A stretch of DNA of 64,000 nucleotides from Symbiodinium natans. Lineage: Eukaryota > Sar > Dinophyceae > Suessiales > Symbiodiniaceae. The stretch is from NCBI GenBank assembly GCA_905221605.1, contig CAJNDS010002087.1:5001-69000 (forward strand), written 5' to 3'. The notes beneath the pieces are model-generated. The model was not told the DNA's origin, did no database searches, and was given only the letters and a program-made list of their open reading frames with translations. The translations under genes were made by a program, and so were the position numbers. Shown here piece after piece: positions 21,060-32,757 of this stretch (the first letter of the stretch is position 1; the number at the start of each line of letters is the position of its first letter).

Positions 21060-21432
21060 CTGTCTTCTTCAAATTCATTTCGGCTTCTCTTCTTTCTCAC
21101 ATCCAGATAATGCATTAGAAGCATGTGGATTACATATAGTACCTGAATGGTATTTCTTATGCCAATATGCTATGTTAAAAGCTGTACCAAATAAAAATGC
21201 AGGATTCATCATCTTATTTACTTCTATCTTCATCCTATTGTACTTTATGAGAAGTCTTTCAATGTCATTCTATTTTATAATTAAGAGTCCAGTAAATTAG
21301 TGGTTTTTATCTGTGCTTTTGGTTTCTTTCGATTTTTTGCTTTTATTTGGATAGGTGGTCAATTTCCTGCAGACAACTTTCTATCTTATGGTCGTATCTT
21401 GACATTACATTATTATCTTCGTATTTTCTGGT
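21060..21432 (+). pseudogene. cob: NUMT: 3' part of mitochondrial cytochrome b
   Basis: The translation reads [20 protein letters not shown], then [20 protein letters not shown], which is the conserved C-terminal half of cytochrome b (the PEWYF motif of the Qo site and following helices). After KSPVN a TAG interrupts; the adjacent frame then gives FFAFIWIGGQFPADNFLSYG and RILTLHYY, the dinoflagellate-type C-terminus. Base composition drops sharply to AT-rich against the GC-richer flanks. The frame break and TAG show it is not expressed as is from the nucleus. Sites normally changed by mitochondrial RNA editing could also explain some differences. This is a nuclear insertion unless the assembly is chimeric. 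Confidence 0.85.
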
Positions 21433-21665
21433 GTGTACTTCGTTGTGTTCTTTCGCTCAGTATATTCGCTCTTTCACACACTTCGTACTATTATTCCATT
21501 ATCTGTACACGTGGCAATAAGTTTATTCGTGAAGCCGCGATAATAATGATATTGTAAGGGCTGTTAATGTAGTATGTTTTATAAGGATTACGCATGAAAA
21601 TGTACTAAATTACTAGCCCGTGTACTTCGTTCTCTCCATTATTGTATTTCGCGCGTCTTAAATTC
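21433..21665. other. AT-rich continuation of the NUMT
   Basis: The AT-rich composition continues past cob, with runs such as GTACTTCGTTGTGTTCTTTC and ACTAGCCCGTGTACTTCGTT. It may be further mitochondrial sequence (spacer, or an rRNA or gene fragment), but I cannot identify it. Confidence 0.45.
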
Positions 21666-22102
21666 CTTGCAAATGAGTTCACTTCGTAGTTCAGGGGCAC
21701 TAAGGACTCTCCTCTTTACGACTTCATGATTCAGGGGTTGAGGGACAAAGATTTGGGATCCCTCCCCTTCAAGGGCTTGGTGTTCAGGAGTATAGTGCGA
21801 GGTGAAGGGGAGGAGAGAAAAACTTTTCTTGTGGTTTGCGCAAAGATTTGGGGAGTACGATGAAGGGAATACGATTTAAACAAACAAGACTAGGGTCCCG
21901 CTCTTTAGGGTTTAGCGAAAGGGTTTAGGAAATAGGGTGTGTTTTTTGGATTTAGGGCTCTCCTCCTTCGGGATTTAGAGACTAAGGTTGGAATCCCTCA
22001 GGATTTAGGGAGAAAAGCTAAGGGAATAAGATAGGGATCCCGCTCAAACATATCCATCTGCAAGTCTCGCGGCAGAAAACCTAAACACGATTGATCAATT
22101 GG

Positions 22103-22138
22103 GGGAAGCATATATATACATATATATATATATATGTA
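22103..22138. repeat. (TA)n microsatellite
   Basis: AT dinucleotide run with ACATA interruptions. Confidence 0.9.
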
Positions 22139-22290
22139 GGGTTAGTATTAGAACAAACCTCCCCTCCGATTTAATGCTGTCATCGAGCTATAGAGCTTAA
22201 GACGCTAGACAAGACAGGTCGAATCCTGAGCCTTGTAGCGCTGTAGGGCTAGAGCGCATGGACGCAGCCGGGATGCCGTACACGCAACTT

Positions 22291-22402
22291 GTTCATATGG
22301 GCATTTCCCCCGATAGGGGTACCCTTCATTATCCCCAAAATAGCATAGTCCTTCCTACAGGCACCCCGCAAAAGCGTACCCCTATTTTCGTAAACCCCCG
22401 TA
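22291..22402. mobile_element. MITE-like element, GGGGGTTT..CGAAAATAGGGGTACC family
   Basis: The right end, read inverted, is CATACGGGGGTTTACGAAAA then TAGGGGTACGC. The left end contains CCCCCGATAGGGGTACCC. The two ends are imperfect inverted repeats about 110 bp apart. Related copies sit at 28180-28262, 56097-56215 and 56868-56960, with remnants near 45740 and 47930. Confidence 0.6.
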
Positions 22403-22620
22403 TGTTGAGTTTGGTGGCCTTGGGGCTGTCTGGCCCAAGCCGGTCCGCCTTCGGAATGCCTTTCCTGGAAGTCCAAGCTCCAAGTCCTGCCCGGCATATA
22501 CTAGGCGCAGAACCCAAGACGAAAAACATGGTTTTCTTGCATCCTCATATGCATAGGCGTAGGCAAGCCTGAACCAAGACCTGGCTAGGCTCAAAAGTGT
22601 TGCGATGCCATGTGTTTGCG

Positions 22621-23209
22621 ATGCCTCCGGCAAAGCGCAGCCACCTTTATGCGACACTGGGTATACACCGCGAATCCTCTGAGCTTGAGGTTCGCGCCGC
22701 CTACCGCCGCAGGGCTCTGGAGACCCATCCAGACAAAGGTGGCGACCACGAGGCCTTCCTCGGTGTGATCCACGCCTTTGAGATCTTGTCGGATCCGGCG
22801 GCGCGAAAGAAGTACGACCTTTGGCTCGAGAGCCGCCGGGATCGTGATGGACTGCAGGTGCGCGGGCGCCACTGTGCGGAGCTCTCGGAAGAGAGGAAGC
22901 CGGTGCTGCCGCCGAAGGAGCCGCGACCACCCGATCCCCAACTGCGCCGCCCGGAGGTGGGCCTGGGTTTTGAGGGGGTGAAGGGTCTGGAAGCTCAGAA
23001 GACTTCCAAAGAAGAGCAACTAAGGCCTAACTAGGGTCCTGAAGTCATCTGAAGCCTACTACAATGTGCAGGCAGGGACCAAGAGAGGGCGCCCCGCGAC
23101 TGGACCCTGCAGAGACATGAATGAGGCCATGTCGGATATCAGCTCAGAAGTTGCGGGAGTTGCTGCGATTGCTGGCATCCACAAGCCCCACAGCCTGCCT
23201 AACCCCTGA
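22621..23209 (+). CDS. Compact J-domain (DnaJ-like) protein
   Basis: From the ATG at 22621 the protein begins MPPAKRSHLYATLGIHRESS and carries a full J-domain in its first ~75 residues: EVRAAYRRRALETHPDKGGD with the HPD motif, then FEILSDPAARKKYDLW. It lacks the Gly/Phe and zinc-finger regions of class I DnaJ, so it is a class III-type J-protein. A GT at 22978 and an AG at 23070-23071 can join in phase 0 to a last exon (23072-23209) ending SDISSEVAGVAAIAGIHKPH. Without splicing the frame stops at 23034. An upstream in-frame ATG at 22597 is possible, but the start at 22621 fits the domain edge. Nothing links it to the split J-domain gene beyond the shared domain. Confidence 0.82.
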
Positions 23210-24757
23210 AGCGAAATTTAATTTACAAAAAAAAAAAAAAAGTGCGGCACTAAACCCCAAACCCTCCTAAACCCTTCTAAACCCTACACCCTCCCCCCCT
23301 TCAGGGATCGAGGCCAGAGCGCCCCGAAGAGACCCAGCGGGCTCAGTGTACCTGGGCAGAGCTCCTCGATGCTGCCGCTTGCATATGCTTGGATTTTCAG
23401 TTTTTTTAAAGCTCTTGCGGCTTTTAGCATTCAGGGCTCTAGGGCGTTCAGGCTTATGATCTGATAGGGTCCAGCCCGATGGGAATTAGCGACAAGAACT
23501 GCAGCATCCAGCAAGGAAAAGGATGAGTGGCCTGCCCTTCTGAAGGCTCGGAATTGTGAATTGTGGTGAATTGTGTGCTGGTGTCTTTCGGCTAGCTGGA
23601 AACAGTCATTCCGAGCTTCTGTCATCTCCAGCCCTGGGCCCTCGATCCTGAGCCCACAAATCCTCACCCTGCAAGCCGCGCGCGAGGGCAGAAGCTGGAG
23701 GTTTCTCTCCCAAGTTCTTTACCAAGGCCGGGAGTACATGAAGAGGCAGAGGGGCCGCATGCTTCACAGGATGTTCAGCTGGTGCAACTGCAAGTGCCGA
23801 AATATCCAGCCGCGCAGAAGTCGTAAGCTTATGCAGGGCTCAGGGACCTTGAGCGTGCTCGCGGTAACGAACTAGTTTTTGCCCTAAACCCAAAACCCTA
23901 AACGCGCGCCCCTGCCAGGAAGGGCTGGTACCAGAAGCTGCCCCAGCCGCCCAGGAAGAGTACTCTTAGGGCGAAGAAGCCTCGGGAGAGAAAAACGGCC
24001 AGGCAAGCCGGAGGCAGATGCTCGGCCTTTAAGCCTTCCCTTCTTTCAATCCCTATGTAATCCTCATAAAACCATCAAAATTTAGTTTTTTATGGAGCAG
24101 TTTCGGATTTTTTGGGGTTTAGGGTTTAGGGTTTAGGGTGCGAGTATATGATATGACATCAAAAGCAATCCTTTGGAATCCTTTCTCTCTTTCTTCGTAA
24201 CAGCCCGCATTCGAGGAAAGGTTGGCCTTCAATCGCTCATGGATGCGTCCCAGGAGGCGCCCCGGTGCATTCTCGCGTCCGTTTAGGTGGGACCTTAGGG
24301 CCTGAAGGGTTTAGGGAGGCTGTTCGGGGGCATGAGAAGCTCGTTGCCAGAGCTTCACAAATCGGGGCCATCGCTGCCCCGAGGAGATCGGCCCCGTTAT
24401 TTTAAGATTCTGCTTGTACACCCTTGTGATGAACAAGTCTTACGCTTACATTCCCAGGCCAGCAAGAAGGCTTGCCAGCACATGCAGAAGCACATTCGAA
24501 AGGCTGGGCTTACGGCAGCGATTTCTGTGGCTCTTCCGGAAGTTTCCACGCTGCATGCTCAAAACTCGGCCCTACCCTGCAAACTTAAAAGCTGGCCGAA
24601 GAGTGCAGACCAGAGACTTCTTGCACTTGTTTGGCTCATCCAGTCTACAGGTTGGGCAGCAATCTTTCTGCTTGCTCATGTGCTTCTTGCCTAAAAAAGT
24701 TTGCAGCAAGGAACATCTGTAAGGGCGGAGCGGGGGTCGGGCAGCTTGAGAGCTGAG
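23210..24757. other. Stretch with telomere-like motifs and uncertain + strand frames
   Basis: CCCTAAA-type motifs occur at 23253-23290 and 23884-23900, and TTTAGGGTTTAGGG at 24118-24140. From 24332 to 24722 two overlapping + frames are open (one with FERLGLRQRFLWLFRKFPRC, one with SKKACQHMQKHIRKAGLTAA). One may be an upstream exon of the next gene, but I cannot choose between them. Confidence 0.45.
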
Positions 24758-26483
24758 GTTTTGATTGGTTGGAAGTGGCCAGCTCATCAACGCATCTGTC
24801 AGAGGCTATTGATTGGCACATCATACTCATGAAGTTCCAGCAGCTAGCCAAGAAAATCCTCAGTCAAAACAACGCAGATGACTACCCCCTCGTGTCCGAG
24901 ATGCTTCAATCCCTTCTCAACGAGCATGTCCAAGCGGGAGGGCGCGCTCCCACGTTGACGTTTTCGCTGCGCATGTACTTCAAAAGTGGTGGGAAGCACA
25001 AGCTCTTCCGCTTCTTCCGAACAGCAGATCTTCGCTGGGTGCTGCATTGCCGCACACGAGACTTGTTCTCATCAGAGGTTCTGGATTCTAGATCATGCAA
25101 TGTCTCTGTTCTCTCTGTCTGTGATGTATGTTTCTTCCTGCCCTTCCGTTCTCCTCTTTGGGTGATGTCTATGGGTAACCCACACAGGAATCAAGCAGAT
25201 GACGACAAGCCATGATGATGCATCTCTTCTCCATGAAGTCGGTATCATGTGCCGAGAATCCATGAAGATGGCTGGAGACGCGCAGCAGCTGCGGTACACA
25301 TCCATCCGTGCCGCCCGTGCCGCCTCGAAGGCCGCAAAGCAACTGCACAAAAAGAGGAACATCCAGCTCCATGCAAAAGCACGGGCTGCGTTGCAATCCG
25401 TGGTGCAGCAAGAGCAAAGTTTTCACGTGTCACCTGCATTCCACGGCCTCAACGAGCTTGATGCCGCCTTCTGCGACTTCGGCAATGGACCGGAGCTTTG
25501 TCACTTGGATTCTTTTGGCACATCTGGGCAGTTGGCTTTCCTTGTTGCGGTTATGGCAAGCATTGGCAACACTTCAGGCTACTACGCACTGGTGCACGAA
25601 ACGAATGGGCATCAACATGCCGGCCCACTTCGCACCACACCACGGACACTCTTCTGCATCAGAAGTTCTACTCAAAGGGTGCGGGTTTCTGTTGGCATGA
25701 ACTCTGCGTGACAACAGTTACAGAGGCTCAGCACCAACCTCAAAGCCGAAAACCTTCTCGTGCGAACGTGAGCGACGAAACCAGACAGCCCAGGCAGCAA
25801 CGTAGGTGTTGTTTGCCTTGTTTTCCCTCAAGCATGTAACTTCTCGGCAACTGAAATTTTTGGGCCATACACCATACCACACCCGAAGCTCGTCATTTAA
25901 GCCCCGATCCCCTCCCCCCCCCCCCCCTCCCCCGCGTCAGCGTAACTCAGGGCTGCAGTGGAGGATCTGCGGGCTCTGCAGAAGATTCAGAAGTCCAAAG
26001 GCCCGGCGTTAATGAATCAGGGAAGGTTTGAATGTAGGTTTCTGTGCGGCCTTGGGAGACACTTCGAGTTTAAAGTCGGGTTAGGGTCATTTGCATGGCT
26101 CTGGCGGGCTGTAGGTCTATTCAGCAGCAGGCTCTTATGACTCCTGGCCCTTTCTTGCCATCGCGCATATCGCGCACGCTGCCAGAACAGGAGAACCGGC
26201 AGAATGCGAGCATCTAGCAAAGATTCGACGCCGTGTTCCGCCTTTTGAGCATTCTGCGCCGTTTCGAAATGTGGCTTCAGGATCGCCTTCTAAGACTTGA
26301 TGTGTCTGCTTCCCGAAATCCAAAAGCACAGCGTATCGCGCCCCTGCTCATTGAATCCGTCACACCTTCGGATATCCCTGCAGATTTTGCGCAGGGCGTG
26401 AGGCTGCGCTGGCTGAAGCTGTGCGACTTGATGAGGATGCCATGTTCCAGCGCTTCCTGAGAGTGCAAAAGAGGATGCTGTGA
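24758..26483 (+). CDS. Spliced gene(s) of unknown function
   Basis: The first segment (24758 to about 25057) reads EAIDWHIILMKFQQLAKKIL and SEMLQSLLNEHVQAGGRAPT, then FRTADLRWVLHCRTR. A likely GA-AG or similar intron (about 25058-25187) leads to 25188-25711: MTTSHDDASLLHEVGIMCRE, RAARAASKAAKQLHKKRNIQ and AFHGLNELDAAFCDFGNGPE. Further segments follow acceptors at 25957-25958 (VEDLRALQKIQKSKG) and 26382-26383 (GREAALAEAVRLDEDAMFQR, stop 26481-26483). All share one strand and a helix-rich, charged composition. No family is recognised, and the segments may belong to more than one gene. Confidence 0.5.
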
Positions 26484-28061
26484 ATGTTGTCATTGGGGGG
26501 ATCCTACAACGAGGGTTGCAGTTTTTTTGGGAGGTAAATACTGTTTTTCGGAGATACCCATTCAGCCCACAGCTGAAACGAAGTGGAAAACACCCATGTT
26601 GGTCTGGTTCATTAGAGTTTTTTGGCCAGACGAAATGGGAAACTGCAAGCAATCCTCATCTGGATCTGGGTAGCCTCTTCAAGAACTCTATTGTGTACCC
26701 TAGCACCCTGCAGCCAGAGAAACCTTTAAACTGTGCAAAGCACGGTCGCTGTGTGCCTGTAGCAGGTGCTTCAGTGAGTAGACAAGGACCGACTGTGCAG
26801 GGTGTTGTAGAACGAGGTAACGAACATGCCCAGATCTGACTTTGGGCCAAGGGTCCGAGAGTGGTTGTGGCTCTCTGGCTATGGTCTAGGGGTTTTGAAT
26901 GAACCTAACGGTTCAGGGTTTGCGATGTAGGTGGCATTGAGAACTACGGCAGCGTTTCTTTGGCTCACTTGAGCACGTGACCTTATAAAGTGTTTTTACT
27001 GCCCCTTGGCTGCTATAAGCAGGTTTAGGGTCTAGGGAGTCCGAAGCGATCTTGTTCGTTGATTCCCTGGGCTCGCGGTCTGATTAGTGGCCGTTCCAGT
27101 TCAGGGTTCACAGTGGTAGATTGGTTTAATGTTGTTTGGAGTGGGTGTGGGGCGTTGCCTAAACCTAAATCCAGAAGACACTACAGATTCCAAATCCTCC
27201 AAATGGTACAGACACGGCTAGCTTCAGTTCGCAGCAACATCAGTAAGAACCCCTTCTTTTCAGAGAACCCTGCTTGCACTGAAACGTCTTGCAAGCGTGA
27301 ACATATGAGGTAGGCGACAACAAAGTCGGTACAGCACGGAAGGTGTTGGCCGCCTGCGATGACGGCCATCTTCATTGCAATTCTCTTGATGCCCGTTGCC
27401 TTGACGGCATCAGATGCCGAAGGCACTTGGCAAAAGCTGTGCAGGAATGGTCCTAGTTAGCCAAGCCCTACATGCCCAACGCCCAAGACACTAAACTTCC
27501 GTGGTTCTCTAGCTGCCCCTGGCAGCCGGCTGTCGTTTCTGAGAGCTGCCCACCCTGAGATGATCCCGGGAGTTCCCATCCCCAGATGAGTTCGGAGCAA
27601 CCCGCAGATTTTCCCAGCACTCGCACTGGCTTCGTCAAGCTTATGAGTTCTCATCTTGACACAAGTACCCAAACACGCAGCAACACTGCATGCCTGAACC
27701 TGCTCTGAAGAGGTGAATGCCTGGGAAATGCACGGGCAACAAGCCTCCTGCCCCGCGGCTTGCAAAAAAAGGGCCCCTGCAGTCGGCTTGAGGGCGCATT
27801 AAACTCATTACACAGCCCGGCGCCAACTACCACCCCACCATCACCCGCAAGACCTCACAGTACTTGCATTTAAGTGGGGAGGGGAGCAGGGGCGCTGGAG
27901 TAAGCTGGCCCAGGCAAGCTATGCGCAACAAAGAGCAAGCAACGAAGGCCATGAAGGAGGGATGATGGGGCTCAGGGATGGGAGTGTTTATGGTTTCGTG
28001 GAATTACCGTTGAGACAGATTCCCGAGCTCTTGACTGGTTTGACTTGTGGGTCTTTGGCAG
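26484..28061. other. Stretch without a convincing gene
   Basis: One short exon candidate lies at 27186-27241: it follows CACTACAG and ends at a GTAAGA donor. Its frame is undecided (FQILQMVQTRLASVRSN or IPNPPNGTDTASFSSQQ). Otherwise I see nothing. Confidence 0.4.
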
Positions 28062-29293
28062 ATTGCCCCTGCCTAAAAAAGCTGTCCCGGACGAGGCAAC
28101 TCTAGAGGACAATGTGCGGAGCGTCCTCAACGTCATGGAGAGACTGGAGGTGCCTGAGTCCAGTAGCACTTGGTGGTTTATGGAAAACAGGGGACTCCCA
28201 AAATAGATACCCAAATAGTAGGATTCCCTTGTACTAGGGACACTATTTTCGGAAACCCCCACTTAAGACTCAACTCGTGTGGGCTTGTGCTTTTGCACCC
28301 CTGCGCGCTCGACCCTCAGGCCACAGTCGCCAAGCTGGAGCAGCGCGATTCCACCTTGCAGCAAGAGCCCTTAGGCTTCTAATGAGGCTTCCATTTGATG
28401 TTTCTACTCTTGGCCCTGGAAGCGTTTTATGTTGTGGGCTCTCTGCTTGATCTACTGTAGTCAGGCTTTCAGAAGGTTTTCGCAGGCATGTCATATATTC
28501 ATACTGACTGGGGCCGAACCCCGAGCCTTAGGCCGTGAGCCCGGCCGTAAAATGCACCAGCCGGAGAATGGAGGGACAAAATGTGTTCAGCTTTTCGGAC
28601 TTCTGCAAACTGCTCGGGACACGGTCGGCTTACTGAAAATTCAGGACATGTCAAGTGTCTATTGTCGACCTTTGTTTTGTTATTCACTTCTTGCGCAGTG
28701 CTACCGTTCGTGTTGTTGGCACTTTCAGATTTTGGGGTCGCTGGGGGTCATACAACTGCCGACCCCCTCTCCCCGATCATGGTCTGTAAGGGCGGAGTGT
28801 GGGCTCGAAGCTGTTCACCGGGGCTTGCCTCAGCCGTTCGAGCTCGCCCTGATCTGTCAGTTCCGCAAGAACTTGGTTTACTCAGTGGCTGCAGTTTGGC
28901 TCACCTAGGTTTCGCGCTTTTCCCCCGACTCCGGAGTCACAGGGTTTTTCGGCTTGTAGTTCCCAGGCTGGCACAAGTCCAGAAGCAGGATGCAAATTTG
29001 CGTGAGGAGGATGCAGGCTCCTGGGCTTTTTCATTTTCAGTTGGGGGCCTTCCTAGGGCGTAGGTTTCAGACCATAGCAAGAGAGCCCACCTGATAGCCA
29101 TCAACAGGTCCCTAAGATAAGGGCCATGCTGTAGCTACCTACAGATTTCGTTTCGTTGCAAGCCCAAGACGTGACGGGGTTTAGGGTTTAGGGTCTAGGG
29201 TTCCGGGGACACCCCCCCAGAGGCTTGCGACGGGAAGTGGCGAGGATGCAGCAAGAAGACTCCGGCCTCAAAGAGGCGCCCCTAGCAGCCTAG
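28062..29293 (+). CDS. Coiled-coil-like protein fragment, spliced
   Basis: Exon 28062-28149 reads LPLPKKAVPDEATLEDNVRS then VLNVMERLE and ends at a GTGCCT donor in phase 0. Exon 28320-28382 starts in phase 0 after CCTCAG and reads ATVAKLEQRDSTLQQE. A later segment (29221-29293, after CCCCCCCAG) reads GLRREVARMQQEDSGLKEA. Heptad-like Leu/Val spacing suggests a continuous coiled coil broken by introns. The first intron (170 nt) contains a MITE-like element. The function is unknown, and the 29221 segment is less certain. Confidence 0.55.
28180..28262. mobile_element. MITE-like element inside an intron
   Basis: Read inverted it begins GTGGGGGTTTCCGAAAATAG and ends near GGGAGTCCCCTGTTTTCC, the same family as 22291-22402 and 56097-56215. 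It fills most of the intron 28150-28319 of the coiled-coil-like gene. Confidence 0.6.
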
Positions 29294-30741
29294 CAGTTGA
29301 GGGCTGATAAGGGTCCCACAAGGAACTGTATGAAACAGGGCGACAGAGCTGGCATCGACCCAGCACAAGGTGGCCTCAGAGAATGGGTCTTAGATCTACT
29401 ATCTATCTTTAAAAGTAGAATGTATATGAGTGAGTGTGTGTATATATATAGTTGTTTAATCACGGCTGGGGAACTTTGAGCAAACTCAGTCTTGATCCGT
29501 GAAACTTCAGACGCTAGTTAGCTTCAGCAGGGGAGTGTGCCAGGACGAGATCACGGCATGAGAAAAATTTTAAAAAGTGCGTGTCATGCATGCGTGTCAT
29601 GCAGCTCAAAACTTTCAACGGGGTGTGTGCCAGTGATGCATTAAACTCCCCAGCGGGGTCAGCAATCATGTGACAGACTCAATGGGACGGATAAGGCCTT
29701 TTGTCGAAAGCCCATCTGGTGAACATCACCAAGACTAAAGTCTTGTTGCCAATACCCATGTGGCCCATCTTAGCTGCAAGCGGAGGACATGCAAAACAGA
29801 GGTGTTGCAGGGAGGTTGGTGCACGTGTGCGCGAAGTGACAATGATAGCACTCGCTACATTCTTTCTTCGCTTGTTGGTGTTTAGCGCTGTCCACCAGCA
29901 AAGCCGACATGTGCACAAGTCCAGAACTTGTCACTGCCTTCTCACCCATCGAGAAAAACACCCGGGGCCCTGAAAGAGCTTTGAAGCACCGGTTTAGCCG
30001 TTCCCAGAGCGAACCTGGCCAGCCTGGGGCACTGTAAATTCCTCGGTGCTGGCAGGCAACTTGCCAGTTGCCGAAATCCCCGGGGCTAGGATCGTTTCCG
30101 TTACAGCGGTTCCTTATGAACTACACGCTTCAAATTTTCCAGGGAACCAGGCACTTTCTTCTGCGCCGGCACTCGTGCGAGGAGTGTGGTGAGCTTTGAG
30201 CCTTAAACGAAAAGCCTCGAGCCTCCACACAAGACAAAGAGGAGCTCCTGCGGGCCGAGTCCTTGTGGGATGGTGCGGGCCTGGAAGCTGATCTTGTCTC
30301 AGAAATCTTGTGGCAGAGTTGTGTTCTTTCTTTTTTTGTGCAGCTTGGCTAGCGTGTGGCAAAAGACCTCCAAGCAATCGTAAGTCCTCAGCCCTGCCAT
30401 CGTACCCCGAGGGCTCTAAGCACTCACATGGCACATAAGCTCCCTTTTGCAAGAAGCTACCCGGCCCTCTTGGAGCCTCAGGTAAAGGGCCCTCTCCCTG
30501 GTTTGGAGCATGACCTCAAACCAAGCTTCGACGCGGCGCAGTTCAGCTCCCAGGATCTCAACCCTGCCCCTTGGGCTCTATTCACTGAATCATGGGTTGA
30601 AGACTCAGGGTTTCGCTCCTACAGATATCTACCGTAGGCTTGGCAGGATGCCTGTATGCTAGCACGTAAATGTGTGCATGTCATGTATGTATGTCAACGA
30701 CGTTGATGGCAGGAACGGTAGAGGCTTTGCTAGGCCTGCAG
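29294..30741. other. Stretch without a supported gene
   Basis: Short frames only. TATATA-rich sequence lies near 29440. A TTTAGGGTTTAGGG motif lies at 29178-29195, just before the previous exon. Confidence 0.5.
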
Positions 30742-31081
30742 GGATGTTAAACTCGTGCAACATGGTGGCACGAAGCGCCAAGAGGCTGCAAGCCAAGTCC
30801 GCCATGTCCTCAGTGGAGGCATGGGAGAAGAAGAGCTTGGGCTTCCGCACACTCTTTTCTCCACAAGAACGCCCCGAAATATAGCTCGTAGAAACAAAGG
30901 CATCACCAAGCTCTAGCCACAACTCTCAGCCCTCAGCGAGTAGGCAACGGCGAAAGGAACGCTGCATGCGCCCTTTGTGTTTGTTTCAGCCACCTTGCGG
31001 GCCGAGGCCTGCAAGCGCATGCCCGTGCCGCCGGTGGGAGTTGCGAAAGTACCTGTGCGTAGGCCACGAAGTAACATGTAA
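30742..31081 (+). CDS. Two exon candidates of an unknown gene
   Basis: After CCTGCAG at 30741 a segment reads MVARSAKRLQAKSAMSSVEA then WEKKSLGFRTLFSPQ. After TTGTTTCAG a second begins at 30990 and reads ATLRAEACKRMPVPPVGVAK. The composition and acceptors look genuine, but the family is unknown. They could be 5' exons of the Cys-rich gene that follows. Confidence 0.4.
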
Positions 31082-31342
31082 GCTTTCCTTCGGTCAAACC
31101 GTTATGTTGCAGCTAAGTTTGTGGCTAAGTCTAATTATTAGTTGAGGATCTAGGGGGGGTGGACGTATGTCATGCTTTGGACGACCATGCATACCAGGCC
31201 GGAACCCGAAGCACCTTTCATACACCAAAAACAACACCCTAACATGTATGTGTATATATATATAAACACAGACACTATGTACTATATACATATACTTTTT
31301 TTATTTACTTCAATTTCTGCATACATATATACATCTTTACAG

Positions 31343-32021
31343 TCCCTCATGTGCATGGGAAGGCTGCGCCCTCGCACACCACGCACGTGACGAGCGAGGC
31401 CCAGGCTCTGGCTCGGCGGCACTCGGCCAACAGCACCGCCAGCTGTTCCAGCTCGCAACTGAACCCAGGACAAAGTGTTGAGGGTGTAGGGTTTAGAGTT
31501 TAAGCCTGTTGCAAAGGGTTTCTAGGGTTTTGGGTTTAGAGTGACAAAGTTGAGCCCAAAAATGTTTTAGTGTAATGTTGGCCTGCAGGCGTCTGGGTTC
31601 AAAAAATGTTGGCCTTCCATTGACACCCCCCCCCCCCCCCTCCCCCCGATTGATTCGATCTCCTCGGGAGAAGTCTGATAATTTCAAGTTGTAGAGGCCT
31701 TTTGTAGCAGGAGCCCGCCGCCCCGCTTCTTTGCTCCCGCGGCTTTGGGTTCTGTTACTTGTGGAGAGGGGGGGAGTATATCTGAGTTCCGGGACTTCCT
31801 CTGTTTTGCACGGAAATTCAAGTCAGCATCAGGGTTGTGATTGCGGGTGTAACATGGGCAGAGGGCATCCGAGGAAACTGATGGACTTCCAGCCCAGTGG
31901 TGTCGTTCAAACGTGCTGCCCAAAGGGGAGTACGAAATGTGCCGGCTGTGCCTCCTACGCTGGCAGCTCCTGCACCAGCTGCATGGGCGGCTTCATCAAG
32001 CGCAGCAGCGTGTGCCTTGCT
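31343..32021 (+). CDS. Exons of a Cys-rich, probably extracellular protein (5' part)
   Basis: Exon 31343-31483 reads SHTTHVTSEAQALARRHSAN then STASCSSSQLNPG and ends at a GTGTAG donor. Exon 31833 to about 32018 reads GCDCGCNMGRGHPRKLMDFQ, then CCPKGSTKCAGCASYAGSSC and TSCMGGFIKRSSVCLA. The dense Cys spacing (CxxC, CxxxxxxC) is that of a disulphide-rich extracellular module, reminiscent of furin-like or GCC2/GCC3-type repeats. The end is a GC donor or a TGA stop. Confidence 0.5.
31625..31646. repeat. Poly-C tract
   Basis: About 21 nearly uninterrupted C residues in an intron. Confidence 0.9.
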
Positions 32022-32757
32022 TGACACAGTCTTGACATTCTGTTTTGCAGAGGGATAGCACGGAGCACGGACCCGAATCGGATCTGGGATGAACTGCTGA
32101 TGCCGGGTTTCAGAGCTGCAGAGCTGGAAGCCCCAAGCCGACCAAAGACTTCCCAAGACCCAACCTCAAGTTCCTGAAGCTTTTCCAGAGAAAGTGGCTT
32201 AAATAATATTTAAATATGCATCCGGTGGTAAATATGTCGAAGCTCCCGAAGGTGCACCGCCTGCACGGACTCTGCCGGTTGGCTCAGCGAGGACGGGGTC
32301 TCCTGCTCCTTCGCCTTGATGAGGAGACGGGCGTTTTCCGATTACCTCGAAGAGTGCTAGGGCCTCTGCTAGGGCATGCGGAGGCTAGACTGGAGGACAA
32401 ATAACGACGAGAGAGCCTACAGTTTTTCAGACTACTTACGCCTCAGCCATACATTTGTTCCGGTACCTGAAGGTACCGCTGTTGCATGTACAATGTGTGT
32501 TTGTGTTTTACGGTTCCGTTTTCATTCGGATATGTATAGGCTTGTATATACATACACAAACCTGTGCATACTCACATGCCACATATCCTACATATGCATG
32601 TGCTTGCTTATGAAGGCATTCCCTCGTATATACATACAGCAATATGTTCGGCTAGCCTTGGCAGTTGACAGGTCCCCTATCTTGTTGGAGAGAGGCCCCG
32701 GCTTCGGCAATACACACACAGCACTCGAAGCGCTCTCGCCCAGGCTCACAGCTGCAG

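Larger units (their letters stand above)
21666..22620. other. Stretch between the NUMT and the second J-domain gene
   Basis: It holds a few TTTAGGG-like motifs (21906-22010), a TA microsatellite and a MITE-like element, both listed separately. A TCGAATCC motif at 22213-22220 resembles a tRNA T-loop, but no cloverleaf forms. Confidence 0.5.

Noticed and set aside
22160-22245. tRNA-like TCGAATCC motif
   Set aside because: The presumed T-arm has a 4-bp stem and a 6-nt loop, and no acceptor, D or anticodon stems could be paired.
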